The notes below the pieces were generated by a model. The model was not told the DNA's origin. It ran no database searches and was given only the letters and a program-made list of their open reading frames with translations. The position numbers and the translations under genes were made by a program. From Desulfonatronum thioautotrophicum (GTDB taxonomy: Bacteria; Desulfobacterota; Desulfovibrionia; Desulfovibrionales; Desulfonatronaceae), in contig NZ_KN882169.1 of assembly GCF_000934745.1 (NCBI RefSeq), positions 341,110-405,109 on the forward strand: DNA of 64,000 bases, given 5' to 3'. How positions within the stretch are numbered: the first letter of the stretch is position 1; every line of letters begins with the position of its first letter. Positions 1-9,275 of the stretch are shown one piece after another.

Positions 1-797
1 AGTTCCTGTTTCTCGTCCTGGGTGCGCTGATCCAGGGCGGCCTGGGCGTACTTATGGTAATCGATGCCCATGGGAAAGGTGTCCACTTTGACCAGGCGAT
101 CCCCGACCATAATTTTGCCCAAATGGTGTTCCAAACCAAGGATGGCGGACACGCTGCTCAAAAAATGTTGGGAGTAGTCATAGGTATGAAAACCAATGAG
201 ATCCGAACCCAACAACCCCTGGAGCAGACGTGAACGCCAGATGCTGGGCAGCAGTCGAAAGATTTCATAAGATGGGAAGGGAATGTGCAAAAAGAAACCG
301 CTGGTCACGTCCGGACGGCGGGCACGGATCATCTCCGGCAGAAGCATGATCTGGTAGTCATGCACCCAGACCACGTCATCAGGCTCCAGAACAGACTCCA
401 CGGTCTGACGAAAGATGTCGTTGACCTGAACGTAGCTGTCCCAGGAGGCTTCGTCGAAGGCCACGTATGACGGAAAATAATGGAACAGCGGCCAAAGTGT
501 CGAATTACAGAAACCGAGATAAAAACTGTCCATTTGATCCGGGGTCACGTTGACCGGACAGATACGGAATTTACCCATAATCCGTGAGGAAAAGTCGAAC
601 CGGCTCGGGTCGTCCAGGTACATTCCAGGCCAGCCAATCCAGAGCGGATCACCACTGAAGGGCGAGTTCCTGTCCAGGGAGTCCAGATAGGAATTCAATC
701 CGGTGGCCAAGCCGCCGACGGATTCTTTGGCGATGATTTTACCGTCTTGTTCCACCAGGCTGATGGGCAGACGATTGGAAACAATAACAAGACGCAT
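1..797 (-). CDS. otsA: Trehalose-6-phosphate synthase (GT20), N-terminal part, cut by window edge
   Basis: The enzyme transfers glucose from a nucleotide-sugar donor to glucose-6-phosphate, giving trehalose-6-phosphate, a compatible-solute precursor made in the cytoplasm. About 265 codons are visible; the gene continues past position 1. The protein begins MRLVIVSNRLPISL, with the SNRLP donor-site motif at residues 7-11, SVGGLATGL near 26-34, FYLGFCNSTLWPLFHY near 92-107, HDYQ at 146-149 and GFHTYDY near 192-198, all in GT20 order. The ATG at 795-797 follows the sequence AAGGAGTAGCC, a good ribosome binding site. It is transcribed away from the selenoprotein gene at 1092. Whether a trehalose phosphatase domain is fused at the C-terminus cannot be seen. 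Confidence 0.93.
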   Translation of the reverse strand, partial: MRLVIVSNRLPISLVEQDGKIIAKESVGGLATGLNSYLDSLDRNSPFSGDPLWIGWPGMYLDDPSRFDFSSRIMGKFRICPVNVTPDQMDSFYLGFCNSTLWPLFHYFPSYVAFDEASWDSYVQVNDIFRQTVESVLEPDDVVWVHDYQIMLLPEMIRARRPDVTSGFFLHIPFPSYEIFRLLPSIWRSRLLQGLLGSDLIGFHTYDYSQHFLSSVSAILGLEHHLGKIMVGDRLVKVDTFPMGIDYHKYAQAALDQRTQDEKQE

Positions 798-1024
798 GGC
801 TACTCCTTAAGCGTCCCGTGGAGCTGGCCCAAATGCAACAGCTGGAGATTCTTCGTCCAAGGTTCCGGAGAATTCTGCAACGAAGTTGTCCGTTTTTTTC
901 CTGAAGCAATTGGCTGTGACACGGTCCGGTGGATGGGTTCGAATCAAAGATTTTAATCAAAGCTCTTACGGCATAATCAGTTCTAACGCTTTTCCAGGTC
1001 GTAATCGACCGTTCGTATTGCAGG

Positions 1025-1053
1025 TTGACTCAGGAAAGCGGTGGATGTCAAAT
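1025..1053 (+). promoter_or_regulatory. Possible sigma-70-type promoter of the selenoprotein gene
   Basis: TTGACT (1025-1030) and TCAAAT (1048-1053) are separated by 17 bases and lie about 40 bases upstream of the start codon at 1092. The match is 5/6 to the -35 and 4/6 to the -10 consensus, so this is a candidate only. Confidence 0.35.
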
Positions 1054-1091
1054 GTATGGATGCTTGTCACATTCAGCCAAGGAGAAGGATT

Positions 1092-1292
1092 ATGAGCCAG
1101 ACGATCATTTATGGAAAGCAGGGGTGACCCCACACCACCCGCGCCCGTGAGGCGCATCCCGGCCATGTCTACCATGACGTGAAAAACGATCCCGAGCACA
1201 TGGAGCAAATGCTCAAGCATAGTCAGGGTCAACGAAAGGTGCCCGTCATCGTGACCGAGGGAAAGGCTACCGTGGGCTTTGGGGGGACATGA
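1092..1292 (+). CDS. UXX-star-type glutaredoxin-like selenoprotein (Sec at UGA 1125-1127)
   Basis: Read with UGA 1125-1127 as selenocysteine, the frame gives one 66-residue protein: MSQTIIYGKQG-U-PHTTRAREA, then VYHDVKNDP, KVPVIVTEGKATVGFGG and T at the end. It has a thioredoxin/glutaredoxin-like pattern: beta strand, redox-active residue (Sec12) followed by P-H-T, helix, and a cis-Pro-type V-P-V-I-V strand ending in GFGG. This matches the small UXX-star (seleno)protein family, whose partners are thiols; the precise substrate is unknown. The start is ATG 1092 with AAGGAG at 1079-1084. Without readthrough the product would be only 11 residues. A GC hairpin sits directly after the UGA. The gene is divergent from otsA and is easily missed by gene callers that treat UGA as stop. 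Confidence 0.85.
1125..1155 (+). promoter_or_regulatory. UGA selenocysteine codon with SECIS-like hairpin
   Basis: The in-frame TGA is at 1125-1127. Thirteen bases after it GCGCC (1141-1145) pairs with GGCGC (1151-1155) around the loop CGTGA. Bacterial SECIS elements are small hairpins just 3' of the UGA that bind SelB, often with GU in the apical loop; both position and loop fit. The stem is also coding (R-A-R-E), as expected. Confidence 0.65.
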
Positions 1293-1302
1293 GGCGTATA
1301 GG

Positions 1303-1367
1303 CTTCGACGGTCGTCGAAGATCAACGGTCCGGCACCATCCGAGACATGGTCTTTATGGTGCCGGAC
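1303..1367 (+). terminator. Two hairpins downstream of the selenoprotein gene
   Basis: CTTCGAC-GGTC-GTCGAAG (1303-1320) is a perfect 7-bp hairpin 10 bases after the stop codon. A second perfect 12-bp inverted repeat, 1328-1339 with 1356-1367 (GTCCGGCACCAT and its complement), follows. Neither is followed by a clean T-run, so termination is only a plausible role. Confidence 0.35.
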
Positions 1368-1522
1368 GTTCTCGGCAGCTCTCTTTTCTCAAAACAGGGT
1401 GTGGATGCCCAAAATCGTTAGAACTTCAGGGTTCTGTATAATGTGAGGAGAATCCGATTATCTGAGCGAGAAAGCGGCTACCCCCATTTTCCTTTGCCAC
1501 GGGACCGCATGGGGAAGGTTGC

Positions 1523-4315
1523 TCAGGTCTGGCTCAGGGCATCAATCAAAGCTTGCCGGATGGCATGGATCTCGGTGGTGTCCGTAATTTTTTGGCCAAG
1601 ATGGTCCCGAACATCGAAGCTGTCGGCTATGCGGTCAGCCTGGGTGGCGATCTTGGCGCGAATGATCCGGACCTGAAGTCGTTCAAAGGTTTCAGCTATC
1701 CGGTAAAGACAACCGGGGCCGTCATCGGCAACGATCTCAATCTGGGTAGAAAAGTCATTGGATTCATTGTCGATGTGTACGGTCGGAGGCAGGGCGGATG
1801 GAGGAGCGCCACTTTTCGGCTGGGAACGCCATTTTTCCGCCAAGCGCTCTGTCAGAAACAGTTTGCCGGTCATGGTGAACTTGACCGATTGCTTGAGCCG
1901 GAAAGCCAGTTCCTCCAGGTGCAAGAGGTCTGGCGGGTCCTGGGTTTTGAATACCGATAGCACCACGTCTTCGGGCCAGGAGATCATTTCCGCGGCCAGA
2001 ACATTCAGCCCATGCAACGTCAAAACGCCGCAAAGCACTGGAAAGATGCCGGGCTGGGCCATGACAGCAAAGGTCACTTCGTGACAACCCGCATCCGGCA
2101 GTGTGACCACCTCCACCTCAGCCAGACCCAGACCGCCGCGGCCTCCGGGGATGCGGACTTTCTCCTCCGCCGTGCTCCGTTTGAGTCGCTCGACAACTCG
2201 GATGTGGCGGATAATGGTTTCAGCAGGAGTGGTCAGCAGATAGCGCAGAGGGAATTGGTGCAGCAGACCATCCAATTCCGGCGGGACTTCAGACTCCGAA
2301 AAACCGCTTAGAACGGTGATCCGGAGCTTTTCAAGGTGCTCCATGGCCTGGGGGTGGGACAGCGGGCCATGGGTGAACAGCTTGCGAATCTTGAAATAGA
2401 GATCGCGGAGCAGGGCCGCGTTCCACGCATTCCAGGCTTTTGGACCCGTGGCCCGGGCATCGGCCATGCTGAGAAGCATCAGCTGGTCCAGGTGTGTGCG
2501 CTTGCCGATACGTTCAGCACAGCCGGCCACAACCTGCTCATCATGGAGATCCCTGCGAGTGGCGGTTTTGAACAGCAACAGATGTTCGCGGACCAAAAAT
2601 TCCACCTCGCCAACCAGACCCTCCGGGGCCTGGAAACGCCGAAGGATCTGTGCGGCCATTTTCGCCCCGGCCTCAGCATGGTCAGGATCCCCCTTGGCGA
2701 TATCATGCAGGAGCGTCCCCAGAATCAAGGCTGTTGGCTCTGGATAATGTTGCCAAATTTCGGCGGCGAACTGGGCTTCCCGACTTCTGACACGGAACCG
2801 GTGCTGCTCCGGGTCATGGCCTGCATCCCGATTGCGCCATGTGCTCAAAAAGCCGATGGCTTCCACGGTATGCGCCCCAACCGGACGCAGGTGATAGGCG
2901 TCGAACTGAATGTGGTCCTGGACGCGACCCAGTTCTGGAATCAAGGCGACCAGGACCCCCGTGGCAAGCATGTCCCGGCCGGCCTGTCGACCTCCGGGCG
3001 CGGCCAGAATCATGGCCAATTCCTGCAATGTCGCAAAACGTTCCCCCACATCCCGGAGGAGGTGAGGGCAGGCAGCGGCAAGCTGACTGCGTACCGTCCA
3101 GGACAACGGCAGTCCGGTGCGGCCCATGGCCTTGAAAAGAGCCATGATCTGTTTTCCAGGAAGCGGAGAAGAAGTATGGGGGGCGGGCGTCTGGGCCAGG
3201 GCCAGCCCATCGGCAGCCAGAATGATGTCCTGTTTCGTTTCCTGATCAAGGAAACGAATCGAGTGTGCCTGATTCAGGCCGCGAAGCGTGCGCAGGACCG
3301 TTAGATACATGGCCCGGATGCGCTCCATGGCCCTGTGCAGTCGTCCAAGAAATACTTCCACGGCCAAGCCGGAGTCAGGGTTCACAAACCCCAGAAGTCG
3401 GGCCACCTCCCGCTGCATTTCCAGATGCAGAACATCGGCCTTGCGTCCAACCGTCAAGTGCAGGGCAGAGCGGGTTCGGAGCAAAAAGCTTACGTCCTGG
3501 TGCAGTTCGGCAACATCCATGTCCGTGAATGGGCCGGCGGGGGAGGTGGTAATCCGACGGCCTTGATCCGTCAAACGCGGGACCGCCAACCAGAGCAGGC
3601 GGTGGTAGTCTCGAAGACCACCCGGAGTGGATTTCAGATTGGGTTCGAGCAGATTCTCCGCGGTCAGGTCAAAATCGAACTCGGCAACTCGTGGGTCATT
3701 TTCCGTAACACCGTTTTCCGTACGTACGGGTATCCGTTCCGTACGTTCTGGAGGATCGAAAATATCCGCCAGTACGGAAAAGTCGTGGTGAGCGGCCTGC
3801 TGGATGAATGCCTCGGCAAAGCGACGCATCACGGCAGTATCACCGGTCAAATAGCGCGCTGAAAGCAGGGCGGTGAATGTCTTTTGATCTTCATCTGCCA
3901 GACGGAGACATTCATCCATTCTGCGAACGCTGTGCCCCAGTTCCAATCCCAGATCCCAGAGTGGAAGAAACAGGTCCTGGCAGAAATCTACCGTGGTCGC
4001 GGGCACGTTGTCCTGGAAGAGCACCAGGACGTCCAGGTCCGAACCAGGACAAAGGGTTTCTTGGCCATAGCCGCCAACGGCGACAACGACAAATGCCGCA
4101 CTTGAAAGAGGTGGCGTATCGGTGCAGGAGCAGGACAGGATCTCCGCAACCCGGGTCTGGAAATAGCGATCCGTGAGCCGGGTCAGCTGCAGGGAAAAGT
4201 CCGCCGGTATGCTGCCCGCGGCCAAAGCTGTTCGCAACAGTTCGTTTCGCTCCGCGCGCAGTCTGGAAGCGGCGGTGTCGTTGAGGACCGAAGGCGGTGC
4301 GGGCAATTTGGTCAT
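1523..4315 (-). CDS. glnD: Bifunctional uridylyltransferase/uridylyl-removing enzyme GlnD
   Basis: GlnD senses glutamine and uridylylates or deuridylylates the P-II protein, setting the nitrogen-status signal. Domains in order: nucleotidyltransferase with GGYGQETLCPGSDLDVLV near residues 82-97, the GlnD helical linker, an HD phosphohydrolase domain (LLHDIAKGDPDHA, HD near 537-538), and two C-terminal ACT domains that bind glutamine. About 930 residues, normal for the family. The ATG at 4315 starts MTKLPAPPSV; a TTG at 4351 would add 12 residues, but neither has a strong ribosome binding site. Its substrate gene glnB lies upstream in the same orientation, separated by a repeat element. Confidence 0.95.
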   Translation of the reverse strand: MTKLPAPPSVLNDTAASRLRAERNELLRTALAAGSIPADFSLQLTRLTDRYFQTRVAEILSCSCTDTPPLSSAAFVVVAVGGYGQETLCPGSDLDVLVLFQDNVPATTVDFCQDLFLPLWDLGLELGHSVRRMDECLRLADEDQKTFTALLSARYLTGDTAVMRRFAEAFIQQAAHHDFSVLADIFDPPERTERIPVRTENGVTENDPRVAEFDFDLTAENLLEPNLKSTPGGLRDYHRLLWLAVPRLTDQGRRITTSPAGPFTDMDVAELHQDVSFLLRTRSALHLTVGRKADVLHLEMQREVARLLGFVNPDSGLAVEVFLGRLHRAMERIRAMYLTVLRTLRGLNQAHSIRFLDQETKQDIILAADGLALAQTPAPHTSSPLPGKQIMALFKAMGRTGLPLSWTVRSQLAAACPHLLRDVGERFATLQELAMILAAPGGRQAGRDMLATGVLVALIPELGRVQDHIQFDAYHLRPVGAHTVEAIGFLSTWRNRDAGHDPEQHRFRVRSREAQFAAEIWQHYPEPTALILGTLLHDIAKGDPDHAEAGAKMAAQILRRFQAPEGLVGEVEFLVREHLLLFKTATRRDLHDEQVVAGCAERIGKRTHLDQLMLLSMADARATGPKAWNAWNAALLRDLYFKIRKLFTHGPLSHPQAMEHLEKLRITVLSGFSESEVPPELDGLLHQFPLRYLLTTPAETIIRHIRVVERLKRSTAEEKVRIPGGRGGLGLAEVEVVTLPDAGCHEVTFAVMAQPGIFPVLCGVLTLHGLNVLAAEMISWPEDVVLSVFKTQDPPDLLHLEELAFRLKQSVKFTMTGKLFLTERLAEKWRSQPKSGAPPSALPPTVHIDNESNDFSTQIEIVADDGPGCLYRIAETFERLQVRIIRAKIATQADRIADSFDVRDHLGQKITDTTEIHAIRQALIDALSQT

Positions 4316-4380
4316 GAACTCGCTGCTGTCTGCTTTGGCCGGCCTCCTCAAAACGAAACCAGGGGCAACCGCAGGGATAA

Positions 4381-4609
4381 CTGAGTGTTGAAAAAGTCCT
4401 TATCCGGAAGTCCGTTCAAAAGCACCAAGTGCAAGGAGCAAAAAAAAGCTATCCGGACACGTCCTGTGCCCGGCCCTTGCTGGCTTTGACTTTGCCACAT
4501 TTTCGATTGCCGTCCTGGCAATCGAATCAAGGTCGAAGCGTAATTATTTATACGTGAGAGTTTGAACTTTTAGCAGCGACGCAGCATTTGGGGATTTTTC
4601 AACGGACTG
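4381..4609. repeat. 229-bp MITE-like repeat between glnB and glnD
   Basis: The segment begins CTGAGTGTTGAAAAAGTCC and ends GGATTTTTCAACGGACTG; the ends share an inverted GTTGAAAAA core, so they are imperfect terminal inverted repeats. Its first 20 bases recur exactly, inverted, at 6264-6283. The interior has no convincing reading frame. It fills the gap between glnB and glnD, so a transcript from glnB would carry it. Confidence 0.55.
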
Positions 4610-4629
4610 ATAAGCCTGGAAAATAACGA

Positions 4630-5043
<414 letters not shown>

Positions 5044-6213
5044 CTATGGGATCAAGCGTAACACGGAATCCAGAAGAAAGCGAAAAATTCCGCCTTCCTC
5101 CACTGATTTCAGAGCGACCAGGGGATGATCGGCTACAAGTTCGTCCTCGAGATAAACCCGTAATTCGCCAACCTGCTCGCCGACTTCCACCGGGGCTTCG
5201 ATGGTTTCCGCCAAGACCATTTCCAAGCGCAGATCGTTCCGGCTTCCTCGAGGAATCGAGGCATGAAACATGGTGTCCAGGCCAACGGGCAGGCGCGTTT
5301 CAGCACCAAACCAGAGCCGCGGCTCAACGAGAATCTCACCGGGCTCCTGAAGGAGCACGGTTTCAAACTGGCGAAAGCCCCAGTTCAATAGAGCTTGGGA
5401 TTGTTCAGCCCGAGCCAAGCCACCCTCCCTTGAGCTGGCGGCCTCGATTCCCATGACCACTGCGACCAGGCGCATATCGTCGCGTTGGGCGGATGTGACC
5501 AGGTTGTAGCCTGCGGCGGAGGTCCACCCGGTCTTTACCCCGTCCACCGAGGGATCACGGCCCAGTAACAGGTTGCGGTTGTGCTGGGTGATGTTGTTGA
5601 ACGTAAAGCTGCGCTCGGAATAGAAGACGTAATACTCCGGGAAGGACAGGATCAATTCTCTGGCCAGGGTGACGATATCCCGTGCCGAGGTATACTGCGG
5701 TTGCTCACTGGGCAGACCGTGGCTGTTCTGAAAAAGGGTGTTGGTCAGTCCCAAGGCTTGGGCTTGCGCATTCATCAGGTCCACGAAAGCTGCCTCGGTC
5801 CCGGCGATATGCTCCGCAAGAGCCACGCAGGCATCATTGCCGGATTGGACGATCATGCCGCGGATCAGATCCTCCACCGCAACGTGGCTGCCCACGTCAA
5901 TGTACATTCGCGACGCTCCAGTCATCCCGGTGCGCCAGGCCTGTTCGCTGACCAGGACCTGTTCTTCAAGGGTCAGATTGCCGGACTGCAGTTCCCGAAA
6001 AACCAGGTAAGCGGTCATGATTTTGGTCAGGCTGGCCGGTTCAACCCGCTGGTCAGCGTCCATTTCAGCCAGGGCAGCGCCGCTGAGGGCGTCCATCAGA
6101 AAAAAGTTGCGGGCAGTCAATTCTGAGGGAGGGCTGACCTGCAGGCGGGCCTCGACCAATGTTGCGCAGAGCAACATGAACAAAAAAAATGAGAAAAAAC
6201 GAAGTAGACGCAT
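5044..6213 (-). CDS. dacA: D-alanyl-D-alanine carboxypeptidase (class A low-molecular-weight PBP)
   Basis: This serine enzyme trims the terminal D-Ala of peptidoglycan pentapeptides in the periplasm. The 389-residue protein has an N-terminal signal peptide (LLRFFSFFLFMLLCATLVEA), then SxxK as SLTK near residue 61, SGN near 118, and KTG as DGVKTGWTSAAGYN near 220, followed by the beta-rich C-terminal domain typical of PBP5/6. The last residues may form the amphipathic membrane anchor (LLDSVLRLIP). It precedes glnB in the same direction. Close relatives are called dacA, dacC or dacF; the subtype cannot be settled from sequence reading. Confidence 0.93.
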   Translation of the reverse strand: MRLLRFFSFFLFMLLCATLVEARLQVSPPSELTARNFFLMDALSGAALAEMDADQRVEPASLTKIMTAYLVFRELQSGNLTLEEQVLVSEQAWRTGMTGASRMYIDVGSHVAVEDLIRGMIVQSGNDACVALAEHIAGTEAAFVDLMNAQAQALGLTNTLFQNSHGLPSEQPQYTSARDIVTLARELILSFPEYYVFYSERSFTFNNITQHNRNLLLGRDPSVDGVKTGWTSAAGYNLVTSAQRDDMRLVAVVMGIEAASSREGGLARAEQSQALLNWGFRQFETVLLQEPGEILVEPRLWFGAETRLPVGLDTMFHASIPRGSRNDLRLEMVLAETIEAPVEVGEQVGELRVYLEDELVADHPLVALKSVEEGGIFRFLLDSVLRLIP

Positions 6214-6242
6214 AGGAAAGACCCTGGAAAAATTCCGGTTGA

Positions 6243-6283
6243 GTTTTCAGCGGACTATGGATCAGGACTTTTTCAACACTCAG
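6243..6283. repeat. Short inverted copy of the 4381-4609 repeat ends
   Basis: Positions 6264-6283 are the exact reverse complement of 4381-4400, and 6243-6256 match the right end of the longer copy at 12 of 14 bases. Only 7 bases separate the two parts, so this looks like a copy that has lost its interior. It lies just upstream of the dacA start, between cheX and dacA. Confidence 0.5.
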
Positions 6284-6310
6284 TTGAGTATAAGTGGTCG
6301 CTGCAGGGGG

Positions 6311-6769
6311 TTATTGAAAACAAAATTCAACAGTGAACTCACCATGATCCGTGGTGAAAGGAATGGCCATGATCGGTTCAGAAGAGATGTGATGAATCGT
6401 GTGCCCTTTGCCCATGATCACCGTCGGTGTCGCGGACAGGATGGTCAGCCCGGTTTCGGCCAGAAGTTGGCGGGATTTTCCGGAAATCATGTTTGTGATT
6501 TCACCGACAGCGTCCTTCGTATCCTGGATAACATCCTGGATGTCCTCGCCAAGCATGTTCTTCACCACTGCCAGAGCGCACTTTTGCGTGAAGGTCACCG
6601 AGATGGTTCCCATCTTGTCCCCGGTCAATCCTATCACACCGGTTACGTCGCCTTTGGCCATACTGTCTTTCTTGACGTAGGGCTTGCCGGCCACGGGGGA
6701 GATCATGGCCATCGTGGACAAAACTTCTGATGTGGCCTTGATGAACGACTTGGCGATTTCGATACTCAT
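6311..6769 (-). CDS. CheX-like chemotaxis phosphatase domain protein
   Basis: A 152-residue protein of the CheC/CheX/FliY phosphatase fold. The diagnostic E-x2-N signature is present as GEITNMISGKSR near residues 92-103, and the C-terminal strand region FTVEFCF fits CheX. Such proteins dephosphorylate CheY-P and reset chemotaxis, though many deltaproteobacterial members are unassigned. The start is ATG 6769 (MSIEIAKSFIKATSEV) with AAGGAGT ahead of it; the longer open frame upstream overlaps mrcA and is unlikely to be translated. No other che gene is adjacent, so the cognate response regulator is unknown. Confidence 0.8.
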   Translation of the reverse strand: MSIEIAKSFIKATSEVLSTMAMISPVAGKPYVKKDSMAKGDVTGVIGLTGDKMGTISVTFTQKCALAVVKNMLGEDIQDVIQDTKDAVGEITNMISGKSRQLLAETGLTILSATPTVIMGKGHTIHHISSEPIMAIPFTTDHGEFTVEFCFQ

Positions 6770-6851
6770 GCTGGGCACTCCTTGAAGATTGCGTGACAAA
6801 GATGTGTCACGTTCACTGCCATAGAGGGCAACATCCGATGTTGAGGGCTGG

Positions 6852-9272
6852 TTAAAAGATCTGGCGGAGCAGATCTTCCTCGGAACTCGGTCGGGCTCCG
6901 CGACCATCATCCCTTCGCGAACTGGCAATCTGCTGCGGCTGGGTTCCAGAGATGAACGGCAGCAGGAAGGTGTCACCTTCCCAACCAGGCCCGGCCAGCA
7001 GTCCACTGCGTGCATCAACCCGGGCCATGGTCAAACCTGGTGGGGGGGTAAAGTTCTGCACCGGATACATCTCCTCCACTTCTTGCCGATAGGCCAGCCA
7101 AGCCGGCAAGGCCGCCCGTGAGCCGGTTTCCAGACGACCGAGCGGAGCCAGTTGATCAAATCCGACATAAACTCCGGTCAGCAGGTACGGGGTGTAGCCG
7201 ATGAACCAGGCATCGTGGTGGTTGTTGGTGGTGCCGGTTTTCCCGGCCACAGGGCGTCCCAAGGCACGAGCCCGCCGACCTGTTCCATCGCGTACCGCCT
7301 CTTCCAGCATGTTGGTGATGATGTAGGCGTTTTGGGCCGAGATGGCCGGAGTAATCTGCGTGTCTTGCTCCAGCAAGGGGTCACCCCAGGCCGTGTGCAC
7401 GGAGAGAATTGTGCGGGGGGCGACCGTTGAACCATCCCGGGCAAAAGCGGAAAAGGCTTCGCACATATTCAGCAGGTTGACCGGGATGGAGCCGAGGCTG
7501 ACGGAAAGGTCCGGGGTGAAATCTCCCCGCAGTCCCAATGTTTGAGCCCGTTCAATGATCTCTGGGATTCCCACGGACTGAGCAACACGAATGGTGACCA
7601 GGTTCCTGGACTTGACCAGCGCGTCGCGGAGCATTGTTGGGCCGTGGAAACGACCTTCGAAGTTTTCCGGTTTCCAGGTCTCTCGCGTCGCGGCGTCCGT
7701 AAAGACAATCGGTGCGTCCATCACGATGGAAGCCGCGGTGTAGCCGTTGTCCAACGCCGCAGAGTAGACCACGGGCTTGAATGTGGAACCAGGCTGTCGC
7801 ACGGCCTGGGTGGCTCTGTTGAAATGGCTGCGCTGAAAACTGTACCCGCCGACCAGGGCTAAAACGTCGCCGGTCAGGGGATCGATGGAAGCCAGGGCAC
7901 CTTCCACGGTTGGTTCCTGCTCCAGGGCAAGCTCCCAGGTCTTGCCCAGCAGGGCCTGGGCAACCTCATTGCTCCCAACATCCTCAACAGCTTCCAGGTC
8001 GACTCCTTCCACCTGAATGTCGTCCGGTGTTGACAGCGATGCCCAGATAACGTCTCCAACCTCCAGTACCTGCTGGGCATCGCGGATCGGGCGGACATCC
8101 TCGGGCGCACGCTGTGGGTTCGGGGTTCGGGCCCATCCCATGGTCGCCACGTCCATCCAGCCATGGTAGGGGCCGAAGCGAACATACGCTCCGTCGGTGC
8201 GAACGTTTGTGACCAGGACGCGAACCCAGGCTCCCTCAAGGAAGGCCCCCATATCCACCTGCTGGTTCAAGAGAAAGTCATCGGCGGCCGTTCCAGCAAG
8301 ATTTTCAATGGGACCGCGCCAGCCCTGTCGCTTGCCCAGAGCCGTCAATTCAGAACGCATGGCCTTTTCCGCGGCAACCTGATGGCGCAAATCCGCGGCG
8401 GTTCGTACCGTCAATCCGCCGGTGTAGACCTTCTCCTCGCCGTACCTGGCGATCAGTTCCCGGCGGACCTCCTCCAGATACCAGGCTCCCCGTCGCCATG
8501 ACGGATCGCTTCCAGAATCAAAAACCAAACGTTGACCCAGGGCGGCCCCGTGCTCATCTGGGGTAATCCATCCCAGGGCCAGCAGGCGCTCCAAAACATA
8601 GACTTGCCGGGATCTGGCCCCAGCGGCATTACGCAAGGGATTGTTGACCGACGGGGCCTTGGGTAACCCGGCCAGCAAAGCAGCTTCCGCCAGATCCAGT
8701 TCATGGGCGTGCTTGTTGAAATAGGTCCGGGCGGCAGCCTCGATGCCATAGGCTCCGGCTCCAAAAAAAATCTGATTCAGGTAGATGGTCAGGATTTCAT
8801 CCTTGGTCAGATAGCGTTCCAGTCGATAGGCCAGGATGGCTTCCTTGAGCTTACGTTCGTAACTACGTTCAGGGGTAAGCAGCAGGGATTTGATCACCTG
8901 CTGGGTGATGGTGCTACCCCCCTGGACAATGCTCCGGGCCTGGATGTTCCGGATCAGGGAACGCAAAATACCGGAAATATCGATCCCTTCGTGATGATAG
9001 AAGTTACTGTCCTCCGCAGCCAGAAAACTTTGGACGACATGGGGCGGAAGTTCCGTGGATTCCAACAGAAAGCGGCGCTCATGGAAGAAGTATCCCAGAA
9101 CGTCCTCGTTGCGGTCCAGGACCGTGGTGACCAACGGGGGATTGTAGTCGGTAATCTTCTTGAAGCTGGGCAGATCTCGCGCAGCCCAGAAATACAGGCC
9201 GGTGAGGCCTCCGATTCCGGTGAGCACGAGGAGAACCAGCAGTATGCTGCCAATAATCAAAAGTTTACGCAT
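6852..9272 (-). CDS. mrcA: Penicillin-binding protein 1A, bifunctional transglycosylase/transpeptidase
   Basis: The enzyme polymerises lipid II glycan strands and cross-links peptides at the outer face of the inner membrane. The 806 residues comprise one N-terminal membrane segment (LLIIGSILLVLLVLTGIGG), the GT51 domain with EDSNFYHHEGID and GGSTITQQVIKSL, an inserted OB-like region, and the transpeptidase with SxxK in QPGSTFKPVVYS and KTG in AGKTGTTNNHHDAWF. Full length for PBP1A. Its start lies three bases after the upstream stop codon, implying translational coupling in a kdsD-ykgJ-mrcA unit. Confidence 0.95.
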   Translation of the reverse strand: MRKLLIIGSILLVLLVLTGIGGLTGLYFWAARDLPSFKKITDYNPPLVTTVLDRNEDVLGYFFHERRFLLESTELPPHVVQSFLAAEDSNFYHHEGIDISGILRSLIRNIQARSIVQGGSTITQQVIKSLLLTPERSYERKLKEAILAYRLERYLTKDEILTIYLNQIFFGAGAYGIEAAARTYFNKHAHELDLAEAALLAGLPKAPSVNNPLRNAAGARSRQVYVLERLLALGWITPDEHGAALGQRLVFDSGSDPSWRRGAWYLEEVRRELIARYGEEKVYTGGLTVRTAADLRHQVAAEKAMRSELTALGKRQGWRGPIENLAGTAADDFLLNQQVDMGAFLEGAWVRVLVTNVRTDGAYVRFGPYHGWMDVATMGWARTPNPQRAPEDVRPIRDAQQVLEVGDVIWASLSTPDDIQVEGVDLEAVEDVGSNEVAQALLGKTWELALEQEPTVEGALASIDPLTGDVLALVGGYSFQRSHFNRATQAVRQPGSTFKPVVYSAALDNGYTAASIVMDAPIVFTDAATRETWKPENFEGRFHGPTMLRDALVKSRNLVTIRVAQSVGIPEIIERAQTLGLRGDFTPDLSVSLGSIPVNLLNMCEAFSAFARDGSTVAPRTILSVHTAWGDPLLEQDTQITPAISAQNAYIITNMLEEAVRDGTGRRARALGRPVAGKTGTTNNHHDAWFIGYTPYLLTGVYVGFDQLAPLGRLETGSRAALPAWLAYRQEVEEMYPVQNFTPPPGLTMARVDARSGLLAGPGWEGDTFLLPFISGTQPQQIASSRRDDGRGARPSSEEDLLRQIF

Positions 9273-9275
9273 TGC

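Noticed and set aside
1443-1676. 77-codon plus-strand frame overlapping the glnD 3' end
   Set aside because: Mostly antisense to glnD with no ribosome binding site or recognisable motif.
2336-3304. 322-codon plus-strand frame opposite glnD
   Set aside because: It is fully within glnD, which has all its domains on the minus strand; the frame is a GC-rich antisense shadow.
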